From positions 100,530-164,529 of the forward strand of contig WSXU01000014.1 in assembly GCA_009773455.1 (NCBI GenBank): DNA of 64,000 nt, written 5' to 3'. Made by a program: the position numbers and the translations under genes. The stretch is from Bacteroidota bacterium. Lineage in GTDB: Bacteria; Bacteroidota; Bacteroidia; Bacteroidales; Lentimicrobiaceae. The notes beneath the pieces were generated by a model. It was not told where the DNA came from. It made no database searches and was given only the letters and a program-made list of their open reading frames with translations. This document shows, piece by piece, positions 26,127 through 35,765 of the stretch. The first letter of the stretch is position 1. Each line of letters opens with the position of its first letter.

Positions 26127-27281
26127 TCAGAATCCACGTCCTCCGGTAAGGATTCCGTAGAATTCAGGCATCAGTTTGCGGATCAGCGCACCAAGGCTGA
26201 CTGAAAGGATGATGATGGTCAGTGGAAGAAAAATAAAAGTCAGCATCCGGTAGCCATAAATGTGCCCGGTGCAAGTGAATACGGCATTGGTCATATAGGC
26301 CACAAGGGGCGCATGAAAAGCATAGATCATAAACGAGAAGGCCGACAGCCATACAAACCATCTTTTCTCCATAAAAAACCTGACCAGAAAGTTTCCTCCG
26401 TACCAGGCAGTGACCAATCCGCTGATCACAACCAGTTTGTGCATCAGCGTAATTACTGGGAAAACAGCCCCTCCCAAAAACAGTTCTCCTTTGAATGCCA
26501 GTATAGTCTTCAGAACCGAAAGTCCGAAGAAGCCGGCTCCCCACCAGGCCGGATTCAGCCATCGGGCGGGTTGATCAATATTGTAACTGTTTTTCTGCAT
26601 CCACACACCAAGAGAGAAAAACAGCAGTCCTTCCCCTTCGATCAATACGAAACCTGCAGTTGACAACCACATCAGGAAAGCAATACCAAAAAATACCCAT
26701 TTACCAATCCTTCGGCTGACACACCACCGGATGGCCGGATAGGCAATATTGTAGATTAGCAGAACCCTGATAAACCACAATTGGTAAGGAACCGGGATAA
26801 GAATCCAGCGGCCGGCAAGCTCGTACCATTTGTAGTCATGCAGCAGCATCCTGGTTTCGTCAATCTGAACAATGTGCGATCCGGCTACGATATCACGAGT
26901 AAACGGATGAAGCTCAAGCAACCACGTGAGCAAAAGTCCGAAACTACTCCAGATCAGATAGGGGGCAAGCAGGGTACGGAGCCTTTTCCGGGTGCGTTCC
27001 CCGTAAGGCCGGTAATCGTGCATGGCAAATAGAAAACCAGAGATGATAAAAAGCATGGGAATACGAAACCTGAAAATCCCATTGGCCAGAAAATACTCGG
27101 TAAACGTGGTGAAACTGAGTGGTTCTCCGGGTGTGGTCCAGGGTTGCAGATAGTTGATGTTGAGGTTATAGCCATGAACAAAGACAAGTAAAAACATAGC
27201 TGTAAATGACCAGAACCTGATTTTCCGGCTGTTGAATTCAGATAGTTTTGGAGTATTTATAATCTGTTCCATTGGATACAT
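26127..27281 (-). CDS. Acyltransferase 3 (OafA/OpgC-like) membrane protein
   Basis: A 384-residue protein with about ten hydrophobic segments. The N-terminal SRKIRFWSFTAMFLLVFVHGYN carries the conserved catalytic His of the family after helix 1. RIPMLFIISGFLFAMHDYRPYGERTRKRLRTLLAPYLIW follows: helix 2 plus the conserved arginine-rich loop. The family O-acetylates or O-succinylates extracellular polysaccharides. Start codons at 27281 and 27272 are both ATG. It is divergent from the dehydratase gene, with a 278-bp shared upstream spacer and no neighbouring glycan genes to name the substrate. Confidence 0.88.
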   Translation of the reverse strand: MYPMEQIINTPKLSEFNSRKIRFWSFTAMFLLVFVHGYNLNINYLQPWTTPGEPLSFTTFTEYFLANGIFRFRIPMLFIISGFLFAMHDYRPYGERTRKRLRTLLAPYLIWSSFGLLLTWLLELHPFTRDIVAGSHIVQIDETRMLLHDYKWYELAGRWILIPVPYQLWFIRVLLIYNIAYPAIRWCVSRRIGKWVFFGIAFLMWLSTAGFVLIEGEGLLFFSLGVWMQKNSYNIDQPARWLNPAWWGAGFFGLSVLKTILAFKGELFLGGAVFPVITLMHKLVVISGLVTAWYGGNFLVRFFMEKRWFVWLSAFSFMIYAFHAPLVAYMTNAVFTCTGHIYGYRMLTFIFLPLTIIILSVSLGALIRKLMPEFYGILTGGRGF

Positions 27282-27559
27282 TCCTATTATCCCCCAAATT
27301 AAATAAAATATTGAACATGATGCACATATTCAGGCTTTTTGAAATACCGGCCGGAGAAGATGGTCACAATTTTATTGAATCATTTGAACCTTTTCTGAAA
27401 TGCGAGAATATTACTGTTTTATTCTGACAATAGCTGGTTTACTGTTCCTGCAAATTATTTTTCGACACCTTGCTTCAGGTAATGGAAAACAAGTAAATTC
27501 GTTGCCGGATTCATACAGATTCTATATTTAGTTTCAACCAGGAAAACAAAAGCAATACC

Positions 27560-29338
27560 ATGAAAGGCAAGACTTTTGCAGAAAAAATTCTGGGCGCTGA
27601 AGCAGGCGCCATCGTATTCCGTAAACCGGATATTATTCTCACACATGACAATACCTCCAGCATTGGCAGCACTTTCAATAAAATGGGTGGTGTCAGTGTT
27701 TTTGACCCTGATCAGTTGTTGATTGTGCTTGATCACAACGCTCCGCCAACCAATGCCAAGCTGGCCAATGATTATCAGAAAATCCGGGATATTGTCAAAC
27801 AGCAGGGGATAAAGAAATTTCATGATGTTGGCAAAGGTATCTGCCACCAGATTGTTTCCAAATATGCCAGGCCGAAGATGATTGTCGTTGGTAGTGACAG
27901 TCACACCTGTACTGCTGGTGCATTCAATTCATTTGCTGCAGGCATCGACCGTACCGAAACTGCCGGATTATGGAAGCAGGGTGAAACATGGTTCAGGGTT
28001 CCTGAAAGCATTAAGATTACCCTGAATGGTAAATTGCCGGAAGGCGTTTATGCCAAAGACCTTTCGTTGTGGATCATCGGCATGATCGGATCAAGCGGTG
28101 CCGATTATATGTCGATTGAATATCACGGAGATGGTGTGAAAACCCTGAATGTCGCCGATCGTATGACCATTGCCAACCTTGCCTCAGAAATGGGTGCGAA
28201 AAATGCTGTTTTCCCGGCCGATGAAGTTCTGGAACAGTGGTTGGGCCACAAGGCTGAAGGTGCCTGGGCAGATTCAGATGCGACCTATGCCCGTGAAATT
28301 GTAATCAATCTGAACGAACTATTTCCGGTAGTTGCAGCACCGCATCATGTCGACAATGTTAAGGCGTTAGCTGAAGTCAGGGGTGTGAAACTCAATCAGG
28401 CACTGATCGGTACCTGCACCAACGGTCGTATCGAAGACCTGCGTGCTGCTGCTAAAATACTGGATGGTAAAAAACTGCCCGACGGCTTCCAGTTGCTCAT
28501 CATTCCGGCTTCACAGGAAATATACCTGGAGGCTATGGAAGAAGGCCTTATTAAACTGTTTATGGAAACCGGTGCCAACGTGCTGGCGCCGAGTTGCGGG
28601 CCTTGCCTCGGAACCGGTCAGGGGATACCGGCCGATGGTTACACAGTTATCTCTACAGCAAACAGGAACTTCAAAGGCCGCATGGGCAACAAGGAATCGG
28701 CCATTTACCTCGCTTCACCTGCCGTTGTTGCTTATTCCGCGTTGAAAGGTGAAATTTCAGATCCGAGAGGCGATCATTTTACCGATAAATTCCCCTTCGC
28801 TGCCGAGCAGAGTAAGACAGTCGACATTGCGCAGGGTGAAGACCGTTATGCTGCCGGGTCATGGAATTATGCCGATGTGGATAACCTGAATACCGACCAG
28901 ATGTTTGCCGGGAAATTCACTTATGAGATCAACAGTTCGGAAGCTGAGAAAATCATGCCTTTCCTGTTTAAGGGATTTGACGATAGTTTCTCTGACCGGG
29001 TAAAAGAAGGCGACATTCTGGTAGCCGGAGCCAACTTTGGTTGCGGAAGTTCAAGGGAACATCCCTGCGTTGGTCTGGCCTATGCCGGAGTTAAGGCGGT
29101 TATCTGTAAATCAGTCAACCGGATTTTTTACCGTTCTTCGGTAAATCAGGGTCTTCCGATCATTCTCTTGCCCGAAGCGGTAGATGCATACAAACAGGGC
29201 GATAAGGTTGAAATTGATTTTGCTGCCGGCATTGTTACCGTTGCCGGTAAAGAGTTCAGATTTTCTCCGTTGCCTGCAAAACTGATGGGGATTTTCGATG
29301 CCAAAGGCCTGGTAAATTACGTTAAAGCCAACGCCTGA
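27560..29338 (+). CDS. Aconitase-superfamily hydratase: LeuC- and LeuD-type domains fused in one chain
   Basis: A 592-residue protein. Residues 1-420 form the [4Fe-4S] large domain, with Cys286 in IGTCTNGR and Cys346/Cys349 in CGPCLG as cluster ligands; DSHTC near residue 113 is also conserved. The last ~165 residues are the swivelling small domain with GANFGCGSSREHPCV. Separate LeuC and LeuD subunits are more common for isopropylmalate dehydratase. One-chain enzymes occur as homoaconitase-like or mesaconase/aconitase-like proteins. It interconverts hydroxyacid isomers by dehydration and rehydration. No leu or lysine genes lie nearby, so the substrate is open. A terminator follows. Confidence 0.88.
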   Translation: MKGKTFAEKILGAEAGAIVFRKPDIILTHDNTSSIGSTFNKMGGVSVFDPDQLLIVLDHNAPPTNAKLANDYQKIRDIVKQQGIKKFHDVGKGICHQIVSKYARPKMIVVGSDSHTCTAGAFNSFAAGIDRTETAGLWKQGETWFRVPESIKITLNGKLPEGVYAKDLSLWIIGMIGSSGADYMSIEYHGDGVKTLNVADRMTIANLASEMGAKNAVFPADEVLEQWLGHKAEGAWADSDATYAREIVINLNELFPVVAAPHHVDNVKALAEVRGVKLNQALIGTCTNGRIEDLRAAAKILDGKKLPDGFQLLIIPASQEIYLEAMEEGLIKLFMETGANVLAPSCGPCLGTGQGIPADGYTVISTANRNFKGRMGNKESAIYLASPAVVAYSALKGEISDPRGDHFTDKFPFAAEQSKTVDIAQGEDRYAAGSWNYADVDNLNTDQMFAGKFTYEINSSEAEKIMPFLFKGFDDSFSDRVKEGDILVAGANFGCGSSREHPCVGLAYAGVKAVICKSVNRIFYRSSVNQGLPIILLPEAVDAYKQGDKVEIDFAAGIVTVAGKEFRFSPLPAKLMGIFDAKGLVNYVKANA

Positions 29339-29356
29339 CAAACGTTAAAATGTCTT

Positions 29357-29398
29357 AAACCGGCTGCTGAAGGGGAACCAAAGTGGCCGGTTTTTGTT
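29357..29398 (+). terminator. Terminator after the hydratase gene
   Basis: AAACCGGC pairs with GCCGGTTT across a 21-nt loop and runs into TTTTTGTTT. It lies 19 bp after the stop codon. The next gene starts 20 bp later, so partial read-through is likely. Confidence 0.6.
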
Positions 29399-29417
29399 TA
29401 TCTGCAATATCCTTTTG

Positions 29418-30770
29418 ATGAAAAATAAATTTGGCAACCGTTATTCCAGGTTCCTGTTTCCTGGACTCGCACTAATTCTGGTATCCCTGTTGTATATCGC
29501 ACTGCTTACTGCATTGCCAAAATATGCAGGTCGCGTTCCTTTTCTGGCAATCCTTTTTCTGATCGATTGGATTGTATATCGCGATATAAGAAGGTTTTGG
29601 CTGAAATTTGGCGGATGGGTCAAAGGTGCTTTTGCTATATTCTGGTGGTTACCGGTATCCTTGTTGTTTATTTTTCTGATTGGTTCAGTTTTTTTGCCAC
29701 TTCAACTCTGGAACGACTATCTGAGAATCTACCTGCCTGGCATTGCCCTGATAACCATTATTTCGAAAATGGCCATGCTTGCCGGACTTTTACCAGCTTA
29801 TCTGGTAAGACTTGTTTCATATCTTAAAGGCCGGTTCATGAAGAAGCAGAGTGTTTTTCTGCCGGCGACCGAACGTTTCTTCAGGATCACCGGCATATTC
29901 CTGGCCGCCATAGTGCTGATCCTGATGACCATCGGGAGTGTTTACTGGGTTTACCAATTCAGGGTTCGTAAGGTTGAGCTGTCAATAGAGAACCTGCCTG
30001 CCCGCTTTGAAGGGATGAGGATTGTACAATTATCAGACATTCATCTCGGGAGCTGGGTGTCGGCCAAACCACTACAGCGGGCTGTTGATGAGGTAATGTC
30101 GTTGAAACCAGATATCATTGTTTTTACCGGCGACCTGGTAAATTACAGCACGGATGAAGTCAGGGGTTTCGAATCCACCCTGTCACAACTTAAAGCACCT
30201 TATGGGGTTTATGCTATCCTTGGTAACCACGATTACGGAGATTACACTGCCTGGCCTGATGAAGCAGCCAAAAAACAGAACATGACTGACCTTGAAATGT
30301 TTTATAAGGAAATCGGCTGGCAATTGCTCCGTAACCAATCGGAACTGATAACTGTTGACAGTGTGAAGCTTTTGGTGGCTGGTGTCGAAAACTGGAGCGC
30401 CACTGCAAGATTCAGGAAGTATGGGGATATGGAAACCACACTCCGGGGTTATCCTGATGCCGATGTGAATATTCTTCTGTCGCATGATCCTACCCATTGG
30501 GATGCCGAAGTAGCACAGTCATATCCCCGCTTCGATCTGACCCTGTCGGGTCATACCCATGGTATGCAGATGGGAATTGAAACATCAGGTTTCCGCTGGA
30601 GTCCTTCGCAGTACATGTATAAAGAATGGGCCGGTTTATACCGGCATATAACATCCTCCGGTAAGGTAAATTATCTCTATGTTAACCGGGGATTGGGTCA
30701 CATCGGCTATCCCGGGCGGGTGGGAATTCTTCCTGAAATTGCGCTGATTATTCTGAAGAAAAGAAATTGA
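29418..30770 (+). CDS. Membrane-anchored calcineurin-like metallophosphoesterase
   Basis: I start at ATG 29418 (450 residues); a TTG at 29394 is less likely. The first ~190 residues hold four to five membrane helices. The catalytic domain then shows all metal-binding motifs in order: VQLSDIHLG, FTGDLVN, ILGNHDYG, LSHDP and LSGHTHGMQ. It belongs to the YkuE/YaeI-type group of membrane phosphoesterases. The active site should face the periplasm or the membrane surface. Phospholipid-type substrates are known for relatives, but this one is unassigned. It is separated from the hydratase by 79 bp. Confidence 0.88.
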   Translation: MKNKFGNRYSRFLFPGLALILVSLLYIALLTALPKYAGRVPFLAILFLIDWIVYRDIRRFWLKFGGWVKGAFAIFWWLPVSLLFIFLIGSVFLPLQLWNDYLRIYLPGIALITIISKMAMLAGLLPAYLVRLVSYLKGRFMKKQSVFLPATERFFRITGIFLAAIVLILMTIGSVYWVYQFRVRKVELSIENLPARFEGMRIVQLSDIHLGSWVSAKPLQRAVDEVMSLKPDIIVFTGDLVNYSTDEVRGFESTLSQLKAPYGVYAILGNHDYGDYTAWPDEAAKKQNMTDLEMFYKEIGWQLLRNQSELITVDSVKLLVAGVENWSATARFRKYGDMETTLRGYPDADVNILLSHDPTHWDAEVAQSYPRFDLTLSGHTHGMQMGIETSGFRWSPSQYMYKEWAGLYRHITSSGKVNYLYVNRGLGHIGYPGRVGILPEIALIILKKRN

Positions 30771-30953
30771 TTCCGCCTCGCGAGGTGGAGTTCATCATCG
30801 TGGATTTTTCCGACCTGAACTTCTATTGGCCGATCAGGAGTTTGCGTAACGTTTAATCACCTTCGGCAGACTGGTAATAAAAGTCAATTTCCTTGCCCGG
30901 TTGCAATTGGCAGTTTGGTGTGCTCTGATATCCGGAATGTTACGGAAAATTGC

Positions 30954-32027
30954 TTAATGCATGCAGTTCTCCCTGTCACAGCAAGTCTTACAGGCTCTTT
31001 TATGTGCGCTGAAGTCGACAAGTTCAACAAAGGGCGAATAGTATCCTTCACCGGCAGGTTCCTCAAGCATCAGATCTGTACTGAGGTATTTCTTATTGCT
31101 GTCAGAGAACACCGTAGCAACATTGGCATTCTTTCCCTTCATTTCCTGAGCTATAATGGCCGCTATAAAATTGGCTCCTGAAGAAATGCCGACTGCCAGC
31201 CCAAGCTGACTGGCAAGTTTCTGGGCCATAAGAATGGCATCCCCGTCGTGGACTTTGATGATTTCATCAAGTTCATTCAGTTTTACAATCTCCGGAATAA
31301 ACTCATCAGAAATGCCCTGAATGCGGTGCTTCCCGATTTTATGGCCGGTTGAGAGGGTGGGGGACTCTGCCGGTTCCATCGGGTGAATGCTGATTCCCGG
31401 ATTCTGGGATTTCAGATACCTTCCGACACCCATGATGGTACCACCGGTACCAATACCCGCAACGAAAATATCAGGAATTGCGCCGGCGTCCTTCATCTGG
31501 CAGTATAATTCGGGACCTGTTGTCTCTTTATGGGCATCAGCATTATAATCATTCGCAAACTGACAAGGCAGAAAGATGTTGGGTTGCGATGCTGCAATTT
31601 CTTCGGTAATCCTGATACTCCCCAGAAATCCTCCCTGCTCTTTTGAAACAGGGATAACGGTGGCCCCAAGACTTTTGATAATGTCAACCCTTTCCTTGCT
31701 CATCCAGTCAGGCATAGCAATCATTACCTTATGACCCAATGCCCTGCCAATGGCGGCGAATGCAATTCCTGTATTGCCACTGGTTGCCTCAACAATGGTA
31801 TCTCCGGGCTTGATTTTCCCTTCTTCATAGGCTCTCTGTAAAATATACAGTGCCATTCTGTCCTTGATACTTCCGGTAAGATTAAACTGCTCTATTTTGG
31901 TGAAAATTGTCCTTGGCTCTCCCCTGAAGGAAAAACGAATCTCAAGCAGAGGCGAATTTCCGATAACACTCCATAATTCTCTGAATTTTTTCGAGATTCT
32001 CTCATCGGGAATCAGGTTATTTATCAT
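30954..32027 (-). CDS. Cysteine synthase-family PLP enzyme with a Cys-rich C-terminal tail
   Basis: A 357-residue fold type II PLP enzyme. The PLP Lys is in [11 protein letters not shown] (near residue 55). The substrate loop is [12 protein letters not shown], the phosphate-binding loop is [16 protein letters not shown], and the C-terminal Ser is in [10 protein letters not shown]. It should form L-cysteine from O-acetylserine (or O-phosphoserine) and sulfide. The chain is about 45 residues longer than typical CysK. The extension ends [12 protein letters not shown], a cluster of four cysteines that could bind a metal or act as a thiol relay. The next gene upstream, on the same strand, is a cysteine desulfurase-like enzyme. 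Confidence 0.9.
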   Translation of the reverse strand: MINNLIPDERISKKFRELWSVIGNSPLLEIRFSFRGEPRTIFTKIEQFNLTGSIKDRMALYILQRAYEEGKIKPGDTIVEATSGNTGIAFAAIGRALGHKVMIAMPDWMSKERVDIIKSLGATVIPVSKEQGGFLGSIRITEEIAASQPNIFLPCQFANDYNADAHKETTGPELYCQMKDAGAIPDIFVAGIGTGGTIMGVGRYLKSQNPGISIHPMEPAESPTLSTGHKIGKHRIQGISDEFIPEIVKLNELDEIIKVHDGDAILMAQKLASQLGLAVGISSGANFIAAIIAQEMKGKNANVATVFSDSNKKYLSTDLMLEEPAGEGYYSPFVELVDFSAHKRACKTCCDRENCMH

Positions 32028-32342
32028 AGCTGGACTAGTTTCGTTGATGTTATTTCCTGAGGCAAATATATAAAGTTAAACATATTTTCATATCCTGTCC
32101 ACGATATAAAATTCTTACGTTATGATACTATTGATATAGTACCTGATTCCCCGGGGGGCAAATAATGGGAAATGATTGTAAATCTCAGAATTGCTCAGGT
32201 TTTCTTAAGGTGATTTAAATCTTCCTTTCCTGGAAATGGAAAGATCAAGCTCTTTGCAGAAGAATAGTTTATTACTGATAAACAATCTGGTATAATACGA
32301 ATTGGGTAAATTCTATCAGGTTTTTACACAAATACTCAGGGA

Positions 32343-33803
32343 TTATAATTTAAACCATTCGTTCACCCTGTGGGCTATCTGACAGTTGTCCCTGATGTGT
32401 TTAAACTCATTGGTGTGCTTGTTGTACATATAGTCATCACCCCATTCTTTGTGATGTCGGCTTATTTCGAGCAACGCATTGAGGATGAAATCCAGCTGTG
32501 CATTGGTCATGGTCGGGTGAAGCGAAAGCCTGATCCATCCCGGTTTTTGCGAGAGATCACCATGGTCGATCAGATCAGTGATCGATCTTGAATGTTCATA
32601 ACTGACATCGAGCAGGTAATGACCATAAGTGCCGGCGCAGGCACAGCCACCACGAACCTGAACACCATACCGGTCACTGAGCATCTTGACAACCAGGTTA
32701 TAATGAATATCGGTAAAATAAAAGGAAATTACACCCAGTCTTGACCGCTGATTGTTGGCAAGAATATGAAGTCCAGGAATTTTTTCCATTCCGGTAAAGG
32801 CAATCTTCAGCAGCTCGTTTTCACGCTTGGCAATGTTGTCGACACCCATCTTTTCTTTCAGCTCTATACACAGCGCTGTACGGATGGCCTGCATAAAACC
32901 GGGTGTTCCTCCGTCTTCACGCGATTCGATGTCATCCACATATTTATACTCCCCCCAGGGATTGGTCCAGTCAACTGTTCCTCCGCCCGGTTGATCGGGC
33001 GTCGGACTATGGTACATAGAACTGTCAAAAATCAGAACACCGGATGAGCCGGGGCCACCGAGGAATTTATGTGGTGAAAATAAAACAGCATCCAGTTTCT
33101 CCAACGGATCGGCTGGGTGCATATTAATCTTTCTGTATGGTGCTGATGCGGCGAAATCAATAAAACAGAAACCGCCATTTTCATGCATGATTTTAGCAAG
33201 TTGGTGGTAAGGAGTTCCAACACCCGTCACATTTGAACAGGCCGTAAAAGCTCCGATTTTGAGTGGACGGTCACTGTAAAGCTTCAATTGACGCCTGAGC
33301 TCTTCAGGATCAACCAGAAGGTCTTTATCCGGGGAAAGAACCACCACATCACTCATGGTTTCGAACCAGGAAGTATGATTGCTGTGGTGTTCCATATGGG
33401 TCACAAATACCACCGGCTTTTCCTTGTCCTTGAAGCACTTGCTGTCGGTCAGCTGCCCACAGGTTTTTAAACCTATCATCCGCTGAAACTTGACGATTAC
33501 CCCGGTCATACCAAAACCTGCAGTGATAATCACATCTTTCGGGCCTGCATTTACATGTTTTTTAATGCGTTTGTGGGCTTCATGATATGCTTTGGTCATC
33601 GAAGTACCCGTTTCACTGGTTTCAGTATGTGTATTACCGATAAATGGTCCGATATCGTTGGTTAGGCGCTCCTCAATAGGACGGTATAACCTTCCGCTGG
33701 CAATCCAGTCGGCATAAATCAGTTTCTGCCATCCGAAAGGCGTTTCGTACTCAAGGTCATGGCCGATGGTGTTCCTTCTGAATTGTTCGAAATAGCTTTC
33801 CAT
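32343..33803 (-). CDS. Class V aminotransferase, cysteine desulfurase-like
   Basis: A 486-residue protein with the NifS/SufS fold. THMEHHSNHTSW and FTACSNVTGV form the PLP phosphate and ring pocket, FIDFAASAPYRKI holds the Asp, and SPHKFLGGPGSSG carries the PLP-linked Lys. A cysteine loop, VRGGCACAGTYGHYLL, near the C-terminus matches the persulfide loop position of desulfurases. It is 70-80 residues longer than SufS; the extra length includes the N-terminal segment and a C-terminal tail. It could supply sulfur for Fe-S or other sulfur metabolism, or act on a different amino acid. 315 bp separates it from the cysteine synthase (32028-32342), where I see no feature. Confidence 0.82.
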   Translation of the reverse strand: MESYFEQFRRNTIGHDLEYETPFGWQKLIYADWIASGRLYRPIEERLTNDIGPFIGNTHTETSETGTSMTKAYHEAHKRIKKHVNAGPKDVIITAGFGMTGVIVKFQRMIGLKTCGQLTDSKCFKDKEKPVVFVTHMEHHSNHTSWFETMSDVVVLSPDKDLLVDPEELRRQLKLYSDRPLKIGAFTACSNVTGVGTPYHQLAKIMHENGGFCFIDFAASAPYRKINMHPADPLEKLDAVLFSPHKFLGGPGSSGVLIFDSSMYHSPTPDQPGGGTVDWTNPWGEYKYVDDIESREDGGTPGFMQAIRTALCIELKEKMGVDNIAKRENELLKIAFTGMEKIPGLHILANNQRSRLGVISFYFTDIHYNLVVKMLSDRYGVQVRGGCACAGTYGHYLLDVSYEHSRSITDLIDHGDLSQKPGWIRLSLHPTMTNAQLDFILNALLEISRHHKEWGDDYMYNKHTNEFKHIRDNCQIAHRVNEWFKL

Positions 33804-33945
33804 AAGTATTTTTTGGTCAGATCCTGTGGCTGCAAATGTCAGTATTTTTTCAGTAAAAAAGCATTCAAATTTTTTATGGCTTCGCTATGCCTAAAGCCAT
33901 GTCAGTCAAAATTTAAATTGCTGTTATACTGTATATTATAAACTA

Positions 33946-35250
33946 CTAATCCGGCATTTTACCGGTGTAGGCATTGGCTTTATTATAATCGAACTCATTT
34001 TCCCATTTTGCAACCACCACGGTAGCCAGACAATTTCCAATCACATTCACAGCAGTTCTGGCCATATCCATCAGTTCATCTATTCCCAGGATGATAAAAA
34101 TCGGCCAGGTAGGTAATCCGAAACTGGCTGCAGTTCCTAGAAGAATTACCAGCGATGCCCGCGGAACTCCTGCGACTCCTTTACTTGTAAGCATCAGCGT
34201 GAATACTATGATCAGCTGCTGTTCTATCGGGAGATGAATCCCCGACACCTGAGCAACAAAAATGGTGGCCAGCGATAAGATCGCCTTTGGCAGAGCCGAT
34301 TCAGAACTGGTGGTGGCAAAGGCAATGGTTGCGGGCTCTGAGACAGCCCTGATAAAATTTCTGAGGGGAATTTTCAGAATCAGCAAAATCGGAAGTAATA
34401 CCAATAGCACAAAAATGGTCAGAGCCGCATATAAAGTAGCCAGCAACTGGATCAGGTTGGTGAGAATGCCAAGCCCCATGTGACCCACTGAATAGGCAAT
34501 AGCAGCAAATACAGCGACCGGGGCAAAATACATCACCAGGTTGGTGAATTTGAACATGGTGTTGGCGAGGGTTTCCGCAAAACCAACCATGCGTTGCCGC
34601 TGCTGTTCCCTGAGCAATGCCACGGATATTCCGAAAAGGATACTGAAAACAACTATCTGCAATACCTGGCCCTCATAAATGGCTTTTGCAATATTTTCTG
34701 GAAAAATGTGGAGAATAATTTCTTCGAATGTCTGGGCTTTCACCTCAGGTGCATTCTGCATAGCTAATCCGGAAGGAATAACCACACCGACGCCTGCCTT
34801 GCTCAGATTGATGGCAGCCAGGCCTATAAACAAAGCTATGGTTGAAACCACTTCAAAGTAGAGAATCGATTTCCAGCCCATCCTTCCAACCTGCTTCAGG
34901 TCTGCATGACCCGCAATTCCAACCACCAGCGTGGAAAAAATAAGCGGTGCAATGATCGTCTTGACCAATTGCAGGAAAATCTTGCTGAACAGGTTCAGGT
35001 GGACTGCAATACCAGGAAGATCGAAGCCGAATTCAACCCCGATTACCATACTGGTAAGGATCCAGGTTGTCAGTGATTTTTTCAGAATGGAACGTACGAT
35101 CAGCAGCGAAATAATAAGCCATCTGCTGATCAGCAGTAACAATGGGTGGAGATTCCAGAACCCGTAATGCTGGCCGGTATGCTGAAGTATTACAAGCGTA
35201 ATTCCTGTAAACAGGCCAATCCGGAACAGATACTTGTACTTGTCCTTCAT
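33946..35250 (-). CDS. Dicarboxylate/amino acid:cation symporter (DAACS family)
   Basis: A 434-residue membrane protein. The DAACS core begins near residue 58 with KSLTTWILTSMVIGVEFG. It continues through LVKTIIAPLIFSTLVVGIAG, the helical hairpin region FATTSSESALPKAI (the SSS-type substrate loop), and GVAGVPRASLVILLGTA. GIDELMDMARTAVNVIGN, near the C-terminus, is the signature of glutamate/aspartate/C4-dicarboxylate carriers. About 55 residues with two extra hydrophobic segments precede the core. It imports C4-dicarboxylates or acidic amino acids with H+ or Na+. Confidence 0.9.
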   Translation of the reverse strand: MKDKYKYLFRIGLFTGITLVILQHTGQHYGFWNLHPLLLLISRWLIISLLIVRSILKKSLTTWILTSMVIGVEFGFDLPGIAVHLNLFSKIFLQLVKTIIAPLIFSTLVVGIAGHADLKQVGRMGWKSILYFEVVSTIALFIGLAAINLSKAGVGVVIPSGLAMQNAPEVKAQTFEEIILHIFPENIAKAIYEGQVLQIVVFSILFGISVALLREQQRQRMVGFAETLANTMFKFTNLVMYFAPVAVFAAIAYSVGHMGLGILTNLIQLLATLYAALTIFVLLVLLPILLILKIPLRNFIRAVSEPATIAFATTSSESALPKAILSLATIFVAQVSGIHLPIEQQLIIVFTLMLTSKGVAGVPRASLVILLGTAASFGLPTWPIFIILGIDELMDMARTAVNVIGNCLATVVVAKWENEFDYNKANAYTGKMPD

Positions 35251-35697
35251 CTCAGCTGGTTTGTTGGAACGATTTTAAACTTTCAGCCAAACCTACATGA
35301 ATTTTCTGAAATAAGCACGTAGCTGATGAAAATATAGGCAGATTATCACATTTAATCGTTTAATTGCATCGTGAATTCATGATACAATTATTTCACGAGG
35401 GTATGCGATGTGAAGACAGTAGGAAGTAGGGAGCCCTGCCTGCGGTTTACCTGCCGGAGGAGGGAAGGCATTTTGCCCACCGGAGGCGGGTATGGTGTTT
35501 TCAGTTAAGCTCAATAAACAATGCAGCAATTAATACTAGGTTCAACGTAAACCCCTACCAATAACCTCCTGATTTTAAATACCCGGCATAAGTCATCTGC
35601 CCGTATTTAAAGGATAAACTGCCTGCCAATCAGCCGACAGGGTGGAATGTCAATACTTATAGATTGGCTAAACCAATGCCAGGCAGACCAGCAAAGC
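35251..35697. other. Intergenic spacer with GC-rich palindromic words, no gene seen
   Basis: This stretch contains short GC-rich words of the type cctgccggaggaggg and accggaggcgggta around 35440-35490, resembling dispersed palindromic repeats. Several gcctgcc/ggcaggc fragments lie further along (35620-35690). No ORF with coding character was found. Confidence 0.5.
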
Positions 35698-35761
35698 TGT
35701 TAACTGTTAGTTGTTAGTTGTTAGTTGTTAGTTGTTAGTTGTTAGTTGTTAACTGTTAACT
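35698..35761. repeat. Heptamer tandem repeat array after the giant repeat-protein gene
   Basis: About nine units of gttagtt on the plus strand, that is aactaac in the direction of the leftward gene whose stop is at 35766-35768. Orientation relative to the upstream gene is the same as in the other three arrays. Confidence 0.85.
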
Positions 35762-35765
35762 CCAC

